A DNA stretch of 64,000 bases. Origin: Lunatimonas salinarum. Lineage in GTDB: Bacteria > Bacteroidota > Bacteroidia > Cytophagales > Cyclobacteriaceae. The stretch is from assembly GCF_017811155.1 (NCBI RefSeq), contig NZ_JACVCV010000007.1, positions 186,001 to 250,000 of the forward strand, in the 5' to 3' direction. The notes under the pieces are model-generated. The model was not told where the DNA came from. It searched no databases and saw only the letters and a program-made list of their open reading frames with translations. Positions 8,986 to 18,650 of this stretch are shown in pieces; within the stretch, counting starts at the first letter, position 1, and every line of letters begins with the position of its first letter. The translations under genes and the position numbers were made by a program.

Positions 8986-10713
8986 ATGCGCACAATACGC
9001 AAATCTTTATCAGATCGTTTTTTGCGCCTAACCTATCTATTAGGCGCGTTTATTTTTTTCAGCTTTCCGGCCAGTGTGTTGGCTCAAAAAAATCAACCTG
9101 CATCCAACGGAAAGGTTGTTTCCACCCAGCAAAAGCCCATCCGGGTGCTGGTTTGGGATGAGCAGCAGCCTGAGCAGAAAATGGTGTATCCGGACTTCCT
9201 CGGCAACCATCTGGTCCAACACCTGCAAAAAAACCCTGCCCTTCGAGTAAGCTCAGCCAAAATCAATCAGCCGGAACAGGGCCTGTCCAAGGAAGTGCTC
9301 GACGAGACAGATGTCCTAATCTGGTGGGGTCATGTGCGGCACCAGGAGATACCCGTAGAAACGGCCAAAGCGATCGTGGACCGGGTAAAAGAGGGCAGGC
9401 TTTCGCTGATCGCATTGCACTCGGCGCATTGGTCTCTACCGTTCCATATGGCCATGGAGGAGCGCGCGATTCAGGATGTGGTCAACATGCTGCCTATCCG
9501 GGAACGGGATCTGGTAGTTCCGGAATTTATCCAATGGCGCAGCAATGTGATGCCAAGCCGCCGAGAAAGTCCCCGATTTGATACCCGCATTGAAAAGTTG
9601 CCAAACGGCCATTGGCATGTATTGCTGGAACGGCCTACCAGCGTTTTTCCGGCCTGCTGCACCCCAATGCAGCCGAGCACAGTGAATGTGCTGCTCCCCG
9701 AACATCCCATCGCGCAGGGCCTGCCGTCCAGGTTTACCATTCCTGAAACAGAGATGTACGATGAACCCTTCCACGTTCCGGAGCCCGACGAGGTGATTTT
9801 GCGCGAAACTTGGGCTGGCGGGGAGCACTTCCGAAGTGGCATGACCTGGAGGCTGGGTCGTGGGCAGGTTTTTTATTTCCGCCCCGGCCACGAAACGTAC
9901 CGCATATTTACCGAACCCGAGCCGCTAAAGATCCTGGAAAACGCCAGCCTCTACCTGGGCGGTCAAATACAGGCTGAGGCTGAGATCAAGACCATTCAAG
10001 GCCTTCCTAAAAAAATGCTGGTGTTCTCCAAAACGTCTTGGTACCGGCACCCGGCCATTCCCATGACCAACGATCACCTGGTACACTTAGGTGGTGTGTA
10101 TGGCTTTGAGGTGGACGTCACCGAAGATGCAGAGGACTTCACCGATGCAAAGCTCGCAGCGTACGATGTGGTACTGTTTATTAGCACAACCGATATTGGC
10201 AAGTCCCTGAGTGCTGCGCAGCAGGAGGCATTTATCCAGTGGTATAGGTCGGGCAAGGGTTTCGTTGCCATGCATGCAGCCGGTGTCCATCACGACACCT
10301 GGGATTGGTATAGCGAGCTTTTCGGAACCGATTTTGACAGCGATTCGGAGTATGTTCCCGCCCGCGTGGCGGTAGATCCGGGTGCCAAAAACCATTGGCT
10401 GAATCAAGGACTACCTGAAACTTTCACCTTTGATGGAGATTGGCTGAACTTCAAGCGCAGTGTGCGCGACCTTCCCGGAGTGACGATCTTGTTGACCCTA
10501 GATGAAACCACCTACGATCCTGTCCGGCCTCAGTTCAAAAAAAGTGGGGGAAAACCGATGGGTGAGGACCATCCGATGGCGTGGATTCGGGAGTTTGAAG
10601 GCGGTCGCTTTGCCTACACCATGATCGGGCATGATTTGCGGCCACTGGTGACCCCATTTGGGGAAGAGCATCTGATGCGGATGATCCGGTGGGCAGCCGG
10701 AGCGCAGGAGTAG
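8986..10713 (+). CDS. Tandem ThuA-domain secreted protein
   Basis: A 575-residue protein with two ThuA (trehalose-utilisation, class I glutamine amidotransferase-like) domains in one chain. The first spans ~52-320 (RVLVWDEQQPEQ, DVLIWWGHVRHQEIP, GHETYRIF). The second spans ~340-572 (MLVFSKTSWYRHPAI, GKGFVAMHAAGVHHDTWDWY, GGRFAYTMIGHD). ATG 8986 was chosen over two earlier in-frame ATGs (8908, 8953) because it begins a normal signal peptide ending near SVLAQ. ThuA domains are common in Bacteroidota sugar loci and are linked to carbohydrate metabolism, with unclear chemistry. It converges on the reverse susD, with a terminator between. Confidence 0.9.
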   Translation: MRTIRKSLSDRFLRLTYLLGAFIFFSFPASVLAQKNQPASNGKVVSTQQKPIRVLVWDEQQPEQKMVYPDFLGNHLVQHLQKNPALRVSSAKINQPEQGLSKEVLDETDVLIWWGHVRHQEIPVETAKAIVDRVKEGRLSLIALHSAHWSLPFHMAMEERAIQDVVNMLPIRERDLVVPEFIQWRSNVMPSRRESPRFDTRIEKLPNGHWHVLLERPTSVFPACCTPMQPSTVNVLLPEHPIAQGLPSRFTIPETEMYDEPFHVPEPDEVILRETWAGGEHFRSGMTWRLGRGQVFYFRPGHETYRIFTEPEPLKILENASLYLGGQIQAEAEIKTIQGLPKKMLVFSKTSWYRHPAIPMTNDHLVHLGGVYGFEVDVTEDAEDFTDAKLAAYDVVLFISTTDIGKSLSAAQQEAFIQWYRSGKGFVAMHAAGVHHDTWDWYSELFGTDFDSDSEYVPARVAVDPGAKNHWLNQGLPETFTFDGDWLNFKRSVRDLPGVTILLTLDETTYDPVRPQFKKSGGKPMGEDHPMAWIREFEGGRFAYTMIGHDLRPLVTPFGEEHLMRMIRWAAGAQE

Positions 10714-10865
10714 ATTTAGCTCCTTTTCGCCGAATTGGTCTACGGCTTTGTTTGGGCCTGTAACATCTTAGTATTAATGAATGGCGATGAGTATCCGGTA
10801 TCGAACGGATCTAGCATGATTTACTTCTTTTGCAGCGAATTTTGCTGGGGGGATAGGTTCTAAAA

Positions 10866-10896
10866 AAAGCTGCCCCAAAATTTTTGGGGCAGCTTT
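10866..10896 (-). terminator. Rho-independent terminator of the reverse susC-susD operon
   Basis: An inverted repeat AAAGCTGCCCC / GGGGCAGCTTT closes around an A/T loop. Read on the reverse strand, the stem runs into a T-rich tract (complement of the A-run at 10862-10868), directly after the susD stop. Read forward, the T tract is only three bases, so termination of the ThuA transcript would be weaker. Confidence 0.85.
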
Positions 10897-10915
10897 CAAT
10901 GTAAGTCTGTCTACG

Positions 10916-12454
10916 TTAGTTGGCGGTATCCCACCAAAGTGGTGTTTTTAGTCTTATTTCGGGGCTGTTATCGCCCACATTGTCACCATTTCTTACCACC
11001 TCATTCCCTTCATAGATCATTCCCCGAATCCATTCTCCCGGTCCAAAGAGGGGGTTTATATTGGAGGGCTGTTGTAGAGAAGGCCCGTAAATTTCCTGTC
11101 GGTAGTCCATTCGGCGCATATCTACCCAGGTTTCCGGATTAAAGACCTGCGTAATGTACTTTTGCCGCATGATATGGCTAAGACCGGATGTCAGGTCATT
11201 AAAATGGTTAGTTACCCCATCGTTGACTACAGCCTGCCAGAAAGCCTCCATTTCGTCAGCGGGCACGCCCAATTTTCGCATGTTGGCGCGTACGCCTTCT
11301 TCATAGGCGTCCAATGCCCCGCTGTTGTCCCCTGATCTTAAGCGGGCCTCTGCTTCAATAAACTTCAGCTCCGAGTATGTCATAAAAGGAAAGGGAGAAT
11401 CAGGTCGTGCATAGAAGCCTCCGGTCACCCGTCCGTAGTTGTCTCCATTTATAAACGGGCCGCTACCTACGCGTCCTCCCGGTACTCCCTCTCCGGGAAT
11501 CAGTCCACGGAATTCGCCATCAGCAGGAGCAGGGTTCATGATGATACCGATTCGTGGGTCTACGTATGCCGAATTCGTTACAGGAAGCGTTTTGAGTAGG
11601 TCTACGAAGAACTGTGTGTAAGAAAAGAAGCGGGGATTGGTGGCGCTGGTAAAGCCGCCAAAGCCCACATCGCTCCAAGGATTGGCTTCAGTCGCTTGTC
11701 CTCCCTCAAGGTAGGGGAATTCGGCATCCATATTATCGGCGTTGAAGCCATTTTGGACAGCGGCCAAAATCGCCTGGGCATCGTAGTTGCTTTTCTTACT
11801 CAAGTGGTTCAGGTAGCGTGCCTTGAGTGAATAGGCAAATCTACGCCATTTATCCACATCTCCTTGGTACATGATATCTCCTCCCGCCTGATTTAGCCCA
11901 ATGGCATTTTCGCTTTCATTAAAAAAAGCAATCGCTTCATCCAGTTTTTCAATGATCAGCTGATACACCAGCTCCTGATCATCAAAGGTGGGAGTCAAGT
12001 TCACCTGGCTTACGCCATCGTATGCAGATGACACCGGAATGCGTCCGTATTGGTCCGTGAGCATACCAAAGTTGAGTGCTTCCAAGGTACGACCTACACC
12101 GGCAAAGTGGGGAGAGCCTTCCTCCTGACCCTGTACAACCAAGTCAACGCAGTTGGGAATTGCCCAAGTATAGGCATTCTGCCAGAAGAAGTTGCTGGCA
12201 TTAAAGTTCCAGGTTTCGGCACCGGATGCCTGAAGACCGGAAGCTGCATACTGTACTACCGCGGCTATTTCGCGGGCTCCCCGCCACTGGGATGCCCCAT
12301 TGGACATGGTGATCGCACCCACAATGCGGTTTTCTACCGGAATGTAAGAGGGATTGTTTGGATCGGCATTTACATCCAGAAAATCCTCGCAGGAGCTAGC
12401 TGTAAAGGTCAGGGCGAGGCCCAGAAATAATTTGTTTATAGTTTTGATTTTCAT
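10916..12454 (-). CDS. SusD/RagB-type outer-membrane lipoprotein (SusD-like_2 type)
   Basis: A 512-residue glycan- or nutrient-binding lipoprotein that caps the SusC transporter encoded just upstream. The lipobox ASSC and the following CEDFLDVNADPNNP are characteristic of the PF12771 (SusD-like_2) branch rather than the classical SusD branch. The C-terminal half contains the usual helical repeats and an aromatic-rich C-terminus. The ATG is preceded on the reverse strand by AATTATAAACAC, the end of a ~123-bp repeated palindromic element that fills nearly the whole susC-susD gap. Its ligand is unknown. No sigma/anti-sigma genes accompany this pair. Confidence 0.95.
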   Translation of the reverse strand: MKIKTINKLFLGLALTFTASSCEDFLDVNADPNNPSYIPVENRIVGAITMSNGASQWRGAREIAAVVQYAASGLQASGAETWNFNASNFFWQNAYTWAIPNCVDLVVQGQEEGSPHFAGVGRTLEALNFGMLTDQYGRIPVSSAYDGVSQVNLTPTFDDQELVYQLIIEKLDEAIAFFNESENAIGLNQAGGDIMYQGDVDKWRRFAYSLKARYLNHLSKKSNYDAQAILAAVQNGFNADNMDAEFPYLEGGQATEANPWSDVGFGGFTSATNPRFFSYTQFFVDLLKTLPVTNSAYVDPRIGIIMNPAPADGEFRGLIPGEGVPGGRVGSGPFINGDNYGRVTGGFYARPDSPFPFMTYSELKFIEAEARLRSGDNSGALDAYEEGVRANMRKLGVPADEMEAFWQAVVNDGVTNHFNDLTSGLSHIMRQKYITQVFNPETWVDMRRMDYRQEIYGPSLQQPSNINPLFGPGEWIRGMIYEGNEVVRNGDNVGDNSPEIRLKTPLWWDTAN

Positions 12455-12578
12455 GTGTTTATAATTTGTTCTTTAGCGGTCAGATGGAATCCCTGCCTGC
12501 GGCAGGCAGGTCGCACGAATTCCCCGATAGCTATCGGGGCATCTCAGTGTGTGTCGCTTGCGTCATGCTCGATTTCAT
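12455..12578 (-). repeat. Palindrome-rich dispersed element, copy A
   Basis: Element of ~124 bases ending at the susD start codon. It contains the perfect palindrome CCCCGATAGCTATCGGGG (12522-12539) and an inverted repeat CCTGCCTGC/GCAGGCAGG (12492-12510). A near-identical copy lies at 55570-55692 in the same orientation relative to its downstream gene. Conserved parts run from the leader AATTATAAACAC, through both palindromes, to the distal GAAATCGAGCATGAC (reverse-strand reading). By eye about four of five positions agree. Confidence 0.85.
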
Positions 12579-12598
12579 CGTCTTCATCGGTTAATCAT

Positions 12599-15500
12599 TT
12601 AAAAACTCAATCTAAGTCCCAAGTCGAAACCTCTTGTGGCAGGTACCCCCAGATTGTCCATGCCCATCGAGCCGGTTCCGGCTACACCGGCACCGCCAGA
12701 GCTTACTTCGGGATCCACACCCGAGTAGTTAGTTATCAGGATTAGGTTTCGCCCGGTAGCATAGAATTCGAGTCCTTTGATGTTTACCCGCTCCAGTAGG
12801 GTTTTGGGTAAGCGGTAAGAAAGGGTCACGTAGCGTAGTCTATACCAGCTTCCATCCTCTACAAAGGCAGGGCCGTTTCCACGGTAAACCAGTTGGTAGA
12901 AGTTCTGATCCAATACCACTTGCTGGGTGTTTGGCTCGCCTGTGGATTCGATGATGCCGTCAAAGACCGTCGTAGTTCCCCTATTCAGTGTCTGCGTGCT
13001 GAGCCCGCTACGTACCAGCGCATTTTCAGTGGCATTGTAGATATCCCCACCTATCCGAATGTCCCACAGAAACGACAGGGCGAGATTATTGTATCGTAAG
13101 GTATTGGTGATACCAATAAGTGCATCCGGATTTCGGTCGCCGATGATTTGCTTGATGGGGTCTATTTGAGGATATCCGTCGTTGTTTAGCAATAACACGC
13201 CGTTCTCATTGGTTTTCCACACATCCCCATTGATTCCAAAAAGGGAAGCACCCAAAAATCCGGCACCCTGTGCCACGAATCCGTCTACCGATGCGTCAGA
13301 TTGCTCCACCCGATCAAGGGTTCCTGGAAGATCCACCACAGTAGAGGTGTTTCGGGAAAAGTTGATGTCCGTTTCCCATCGAAATTTATTGCGGACAACA
13401 GGAACTGCGTTGACCATCAGTTCTACACCTTCGTTATCAATACGTCCTCCATTAAGATAGGCAATAAATGAACTTGCCGAAGGGGGAACACGGGTGAAGA
13501 GGATCTGATCGTCAGAGCTCATTTTGTAGTACGTGAAGTCTAAGCCCAGCCGCCCACTAAAGAAACGAAGATCCAGCCCGGTTTCAAAGGCATTGGTGAA
13601 CTCTGGCCGTAAATCCGGGCTTCCGAACGCGTAGGTATCCACGATGAAGCCACGTGGAGCAGCGGTAAACGAATTTGTGGTATTGAAGAAGCGATTCCCC
13701 AACACGTGTGGCGGGGCATCTTTACCCACCCTAGTCCATGAGGCCCTGACTTTGGCAAAGGAAAGAATCTTTTTTGGGCCCTCGTTGGTGACTCCTATCT
13801 CGTCTAGGAGGTCAGAAACGACGATGGAAGTACTCAAGGAGGGGTAGAAAAACGAACGGGCATTTGGAGGTAGGGTGGAAGACCAATCATTACGTCCCCG
13901 CACGTTGAGGAAAACGATCGACTTCCAATCTAGGTTCAGGTCACCAAATGCGCCAATGATACGGCGACGGGACCCTCCCTGAGATACTGTTCGGTCACTT
14001 TGCTCCACGTTGTTGATGCTGGGGAAATTTGGGGCAATGAAATTACGCCCATACCAGTCGGTTGTGACGCTTCGGGCAACCTCCACATTGTGGCCTAGCG
14101 TTAAGTTGGCGTTGAACTGTCCGGGAAAGGTGTGCTTAAGTGTGGCCAGTAGGGTGGACGTGGTGATTTGGTTGAACCGGTCGTTTTCGGTGATGGCGCC
14201 TCTTTCTTCTCCTCCGATCACAGTACCGGTGCCTCTTACACTGCGAAATTCCTCATTGAAGAAGTCGGTTCCGGCCCGGTAGGTAATATTTAGGAAATCT
14301 ACCGGATCGTAAGAGAGGTTTGCGACTGCAATCATTCGATTCACATTGCTGGTGTTGGGATTATTGTAGATACTCCAGTATGGATTGTCTACAAAAGAGG
14401 CATCCTGCGCCACGCCCAAGATAGTACGCTGCGTACCATCTGGATTCAGGTAATTGCGCATGTCGTCGTTCAGCGGCCAGTTATAAATGCCACGCATGGT
14501 ACCACCCCCGCCACCTCCGGTAGCGCCTATTATGTTCGTTTCTGCAACGCCGGAGCCTTGTAGGGCAAAGGAATTTTGGGTGTTGGTAAAGTTGGCAGAA
14601 CCACCGACTTTGAGCTTTTCCGAAAGTTTGGTTTCCGCGGTCATCCGGAAAGAGGTACGATTGAAATCCGTATTTTCAATCACGCCATTTTGGTCAAAAC
14701 GGCTAGCGGAGAGGTAAAAAGTGGAGCGATCGTTGCCCCCTGAGGCCGAAATGTCGTGCCGTTGCGTGGTAGCGGTCCGGAAGAAATCACCTAGGTTGTC
14801 ATAAACGGTTTCATTGGAACCGAACTCAGGACCCCAAGAAATACGGGCATCCGGATTGAAAACGCCATTGACTCCTTGCTTAAATCGGGTCTGTAGTTCG
14901 GGCAGACGGTTGACTTCATCAAATGAAAAGGCATTGCTGTAGGTGATACGTGCCTGACCAGCAGTCCCTTTTTTGGTGGTGATAATGACGGCGCCTTCCG
15001 AAGCACGAAGGCCATACAAAACAGCGGCAGCCGGTCCTTTCAAAACAGTGATTGACTCAATGTCTTCGGGATTAATGTCAATACCCCGGTTAGCGTTTAC
15101 GGTGTTTTGAGCACCAAGTCCAACACCTCTTCCAGTGGGGGCACTGTTGTCTATCGGAATACCATCCACGACGAATAGTGGCTGATTGTTACCGCTTAGC
15201 GATGTGCCGCCACGAATCAATATTACAGAAGAGGCTCCGGGAGCTCCTCCTGAGTTGTTGATCTGAACTCCTGCGATTTTTCCCTGTAACGCATTGACCA
15301 AGTTAGGCTGCTGGGCTTCTACGATAGCCTCAGCCTTGATTTCTTGCACGGCATAGCCTAGGGATTTTTTCTCCTGCTGCACACCGAAGGCTGTGACGAC
15401 CACTTCACCTAGCTGAGCTAGGTCTTCTTCTAGCGTAACATTTAGGACAGATTGACTACCAGCAGGGAGTCGCTTTGATTGGTATCCTATAAAGGAGAAA

Positions 15501-15757
15501 ATCAGGAGAGCATCAGCAGATGGCACATTGATCCGATACTCTCCATCGATGTTGGTGATGGTACCCGTGTTTGTGCCCTCCAACAAAACGCTTACCCCCG
15601 GTAGCGGTTCTCCACTGTCGGAGGTGACTTTACCACTTACTGAGCGGTTTTGAGCGAATGCATACTGAGTGATAAGGAAGGTCATCAAAAACAGACCCCC
15701 GATCAATCGGCGTAAGGGAGTGATCACTCCCGATCGGTTTAGTAGGATTTTGAACAT
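12599..15757 (-). CDS. SusC/RagA-type TonB-dependent outer-membrane transporter (no STN domain)
   Basis: A 1052-residue beta-barrel importer working with the downstream SusD lipoprotein. The frame opens at a TTG three codons earlier; ATG 15757 is the natural start. Order of parts: signal peptide (to ~36, YAFAQ), CarboxypepD_reg-like domain (~38-112, GEPLPGVSVLLEGTNTG), TonB box/plug (EVVVTAFGVQQEKKSLGYAV from ~118, then VDGIP and NPEDIESITVLKGPAAAVLYG), and barrel to the C-terminal LGLRLSF. There is no STN domain, so it should not signal through FecR, which fits the absence of a fecIR pair. It is transcribed divergently from the forward sigma gene. Confidence 0.96.
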   Translation of the reverse strand: MFKILLNRSGVITPLRRLIGGLFLMTFLITQYAFAQNRSVSGKVTSDSGEPLPGVSVLLEGTNTGTITNIDGEYRINVPSADALLIFSFIGYQSKRLPAGSQSVLNVTLEEDLAQLGEVVVTAFGVQQEKKSLGYAVQEIKAEAIVEAQQPNLVNALQGKIAGVQINNSGGAPGASSVILIRGGTSLSGNNQPLFVVDGIPIDNSAPTGRGVGLGAQNTVNANRGIDINPEDIESITVLKGPAAAVLYGLRASEGAVIITTKKGTAGQARITYSNAFSFDEVNRLPELQTRFKQGVNGVFNPDARISWGPEFGSNETVYDNLGDFFRTATTQRHDISASGGNDRSTFYLSASRFDQNGVIENTDFNRTSFRMTAETKLSEKLKVGGSANFTNTQNSFALQGSGVAETNIIGATGGGGGGTMRGIYNWPLNDDMRNYLNPDGTQRTILGVAQDASFVDNPYWSIYNNPNTSNVNRMIAVANLSYDPVDFLNITYRAGTDFFNEEFRSVRGTGTVIGGEERGAITENDRFNQITTSTLLATLKHTFPGQFNANLTLGHNVEVARSVTTDWYGRNFIAPNFPSINNVEQSDRTVSQGGSRRRIIGAFGDLNLDWKSIVFLNVRGRNDWSSTLPPNARSFFYPSLSTSIVVSDLLDEIGVTNEGPKKILSFAKVRASWTRVGKDAPPHVLGNRFFNTTNSFTAAPRGFIVDTYAFGSPDLRPEFTNAFETGLDLRFFSGRLGLDFTYYKMSSDDQILFTRVPPSASSFIAYLNGGRIDNEGVELMVNAVPVVRNKFRWETDINFSRNTSTVVDLPGTLDRVEQSDASVDGFVAQGAGFLGASLFGINGDVWKTNENGVLLLNNDGYPQIDPIKQIIGDRNPDALIGITNTLRYNNLALSFLWDIRIGGDIYNATENALVRSGLSTQTLNRGTTTVFDGIIESTGEPNTQQVVLDQNFYQLVYRGNGPAFVEDGSWYRLRYVTLSYRLPKTLLERVNIKGLEFYATGRNLILITNYSGVDPEVSSGGAGVAGTGSMGMDNLGVPATRGFDLGLRLSF

Positions 15758-16697
15758 AGTTTGCAATTAAAGTGATAATAAATATGAATAAACATTACTA
15801 AAATTTCACTCTTAAGATTACTTTTTGGGGTGAAATTTAGACCAAAATACGTTACAATCAAAATGATACCCAAAGGAAAGCATTGGCAAAAGAGAAGCAT
15901 AGTGCCTTCTTTTTCAAATAGGGATCAATTTGCCTCTTCGGTCTAAATAATTTTTAAACGAATCAAAAATTTGAAAAAGACATTAAATAATTTATAAAAT
16001 AAATATTTTTCCTTGTATAGATAAATTTTTATTTTACGAATGGCTTATTTTTAAAATTTTATTATTTTGCTTCTGCATCATGTACGGTGGTTAGCTTTAA
16101 GCGCTTTATCAGCGGTCTTCCAAGGTTTTTTCTTCACACTTCGCTACTCATTTCCTAGTCTTTTGGATGAATTTTATATAAGTAATTTTATAAAATATTT
16201 TACTAAACAAATCTAATTGATGTGAAATAATATCTATATAGTCTATTAATGATTAAAATAAATTTTTATTTTGTAAATCAATGGTTAATTTATAAATATA
16301 TAAATTAAAAAATGTTTTTTTATTAGTTTTAAAATGTGCCTAAAATTACACAGTGGGTTGACCCTAATCAAAAGGAGCCGCTTTTTTTGGCCTACTTGGC
16401 TGTAAAAGCTCCATAGATTTTGTGAAATAGCGTAATAGGGATCTTAAAGGTCTATTTTGACAAACTACCTGCCCAGCATTACAGAGAACCAACAAAAAGT
16501 GGCAACTTGCTGTTAAGTAAATAAGGAGCTAGTAATGGGAAGATTGAGGTGACTTTTGATCTGATTGGGTTTGGATGCTTTTCACTGAAGTGGTGAAGGC
16601 CCATAGCGGGTAATTTTATTTTAAAAAGATCTATGGAGTTTTAGGTAGATTTCATTATTATTAGTGACTATTATGACAATGAAGCCAAAATGCCCGC
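15758..16697 (+). other. AT-rich divergent intergenic region (~940 bases)
   Basis: It separates the reverse susC from the forward fecI. Bases ~15960-16340 are extremely AT-rich, with runs of A and T. No coding frame or RNA gene was recognised. CAAATCTA at 16208-16215, read on the reverse strand as TAGATTTG, fits the -7 consensus and could be a distant susC promoter with a ~450-base leader, but this is weak. The region probably carries promoters for both transcripts and may be bound by a nucleoid protein. Confidence 0.45.
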
Positions 16698-17303
16698 ATG
16701 GAAAGTGTGAGAAAATCAACCTCTTTATCATCAGAATCGAATCCGGAAGAGCTTTGGAGGGCACTCAAATGCGGTGATCAATATGCCTTTGAATGCCTTT
16801 ACAGGCAATTTGCCAAGGGGTTGTTCCAATTGGGCATCTCCATTTCTGGGGATGCGGATTTTACACAGGATTGCATTCAGGAGCTCTTTATCGATCTCTG
16901 GAAATACCGGGAGAATATAAAGGCTACTGACAATGTAAGACTTTACCTTTTCCGGTCACTATCTAACCGTATCCACAAGGAAAATAGAAGGGCCGCTCAA
17001 TCGAGTGAGAAATTGCGCCAAGCCTATGAGGAGGCTTCCAACAAGATAGAAAGTGTGGAGACAACCTTGATCAACACCCAACGGAACGAAATGCTACAAC
17101 GGAAGTTGGCAGATGGTCTTCAGAAGCTGCCGGTCAGGCAAAATGAAGTGATTCAATATTTGTATTTTGAAAGTCTGAGTTACGAAGAAGTAGCTAAAGT
17201 GATGGGTATAAACCTTCGTTCGGTTTATACCTTAGCCTGGAAGGCACTTGCTACCCTGCGTAAAGCCCTATGTTGGTTGTCCATTCCGCTGGTTATTGGG
17301 TAA
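16698..17303 (+). CDS. ECF RNA polymerase sigma factor, FecI-like (module 1)
   Basis: A 201-residue ECF sigma factor that should switch on the adjacent susC-susD when released by its anti-sigma factor. Region sigma2 spans ~28-95 (FTQDCIQELFIDLWKYR, LYLFRSLSNRIHKE). Region sigma4 spans ~138-190 with the helix-turn-helix YEEVAKVMGINLRSVYTLAWKA. A short hydrophobic tail (ALCWLSIPLVIG) ends the protein, as in the paralogue at 29566-30165. The order fecI-fecR-susC(STN)-susD is the standard trans-envelope signalling arrangement in Bacteroidota. A 200-base gap to fecR contains a leader block also found in module 2. Confidence 0.95.
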   Translation: MESVRKSTSLSSESNPEELWRALKCGDQYAFECLYRQFAKGLFQLGISISGDADFTQDCIQELFIDLWKYRENIKATDNVRLYLFRSLSNRIHKENRRAAQSSEKLRQAYEEASNKIESVETTLINTQRNEMLQRKLADGLQKLPVRQNEVIQYLYFESLSYEEVAKVMGINLRSVYTLAWKALATLRKALCWLSIPLVIG

Positions 17304-17452
17304 TCGTTGTTTTTTGGATCATAACCTATCTAACTAGTTTATTGACAGTTAAATAAGGGGTATAGGATTTGGTTTTTTTTGTCGAAAATTCCATGATATT
17401 CGGATGGTGCCGTTTTTTGGGTTAAAGAAATTTTAAAAATTTATTTTTTTTC

Positions 17453-17485
17453 GAGGATAACTTTTTGTGTTAGCGGTCTTATTAT
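17453..17485 (+). promoter_or_regulatory. fecR leader block, module 1
   Basis: The segment GAGGATAAC... followed by TTAGCGGTCTTATTATA just before fecR aligns by eye with GAAGGATAGA...AATAGCCTGGGACTTATG before the module 2 fecR (30273-30308). Shared parts are GGATA, a T-run, TAGC/AGC and CTTAT. I infer a promoter or translation-control leader for fecR; the function is not known. Confidence 0.45.
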
Positions 17486-17503
17486 ACTTGAAAGCCTTCT
17501 TTT

Positions 17504-18610
17504 ATGAGCAAGTCCGAATATACTGTCGAAGATTTTGTCCTAGACCCGGAATTCCGGGCCTGGGTTCTTGTTCCGGATGGAGTGGTAAAGGCCTATTGGG
17601 AAGCCTTTTTGCGAAAGCATCCGGAAAAGCGTGTTGAAATGGAGATCGCGCGGAAGACATTGCTCCATTTGTCGAGAAATTCCTACGATGTGAGCGACAA
17701 GCGCATCGAGGATACTTGGTCCTCCATTCGTAGGGTAATCGATGACCCCAAGGAGGGGAGAGCAAACAGACGAGTAGTCCCTATCAGCCCGGAAAGTACT
17801 CTCAAGCATTTTACAACCGATAGACCAATGCATCGGTATCAGCCCAACCGTCAATTTTACAGGGTGGCCAGTATTTTGGTTTTGGTATTTGCGATGGGTG
17901 TCTTGTTTAACCTAACGTATCAGCCTCCGGAGGATAAAATTGTAGAAGTTCCGGTAGTGTATGAAGAACATATGGTTCCGCCAGGTGTGAAGTCCAATCT
18001 GACACTTCAGGACGGTTCTAAGGTGATATTGAACGCTGGCAGTACCCTACGTTATGTCAAGAATTTTGAAGCGGACAAGCGGGAATTGTTTTTGATCGGA
18101 GAAGCTTATTTCGAAGTAGCAAAAGATAGTTTAAGACCATTTACCGTCATAACGGGTCCGGTTTCCACCACCGCTTTAGGAACCTCGTTCAATATCAGTT
18201 CATACGATAATGAACCTCTCAGTGTGGCCTTGATTACTGGAAGGGTCAGTGTGGCGTTGGATTTTGACGAACCGGATCAGGTTAACTTGTACCCAGGTGA
18301 GGGGTTGTTCATAAAAATGGAAACGGGTGTACAAATGAAACACCAGATTCAGGAGGAAAAGGTGCTGGCATGGACAAGAAAGACCATCCTATTTGAGCAA
18401 ACCCCCATGGAAGAGGCAATTCGGGTGCTGGAAAATTGGTATGGAGTCAAGGTTGAAATACAAAATCGCCCTGAAAGAGGAGTACTCCTTTCTGGAAGAT
18501 TTGTAGATCAGACGCTAGAAGGTGTCCTAGAAGGATTGAGTTATTCAGCCCGGTTTGATTTTCAGGTAAATAAAGACCGGGTCATTATAAAATTTGAATC
18601 ATCATTATAA
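17504..18610 (+). CDS. FecR-type anti-sigma factor (module 1)
   Basis: A 368-residue inner-membrane anti-sigma/sensor protein. The cytoplasmic N-terminus (~1-115) includes a TVEDFVLDPEFRAWV start typical of the family. One transmembrane helix lies at ~120-138. The periplasmic part holds the FecR domain (~155-255, PPGVKSNLTLQDGSKVILNAGS, then DKRELFLIGEAYFEVAKD and ALGTSFN). A C-terminal DUF4974 domain (~298-366, EEAIRVLENWYGVKVEI, VLLSGRF) resembles the STN fold that contacts the SusC signalling domain. It relays the SusC ligand state to the FecI encoded upstream. The paralogue at 30325-31434 keeps every one of these blocks. Confidence 0.96.
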   Translation: MSKSEYTVEDFVLDPEFRAWVLVPDGVVKAYWEAFLRKHPEKRVEMEIARKTLLHLSRNSYDVSDKRIEDTWSSIRRVIDDPKEGRANRRVVPISPESTLKHFTTDRPMHRYQPNRQFYRVASILVLVFAMGVLFNLTYQPPEDKIVEVPVVYEEHMVPPGVKSNLTLQDGSKVILNAGSTLRYVKNFEADKRELFLIGEAYFEVAKDSLRPFTVITGPVSTTALGTSFNISSYDNEPLSVALITGRVSVALDFDEPDQVNLYPGEGLFIKMETGVQMKHQIQEEKVLAWTRKTILFEQTPMEEAIRVLENWYGVKVEIQNRPERGVLLSGRFVDQTLEGVLEGLSYSARFDFQVNKDRVIIKFESSL

Positions 18611-18650
18611 CCCCAGCGTGCCTATGTAAAACCCGTTAATATACGAAAAT

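Noticed and set aside
8720-8995. 91-codon reverse ORF upstream of the ThuA gene
   Set aside because: It has some hydrophobic and aromatic patches that hinted at a membrane or YcxB-like tail, but the match is too weak and it overlaps the ThuA start.
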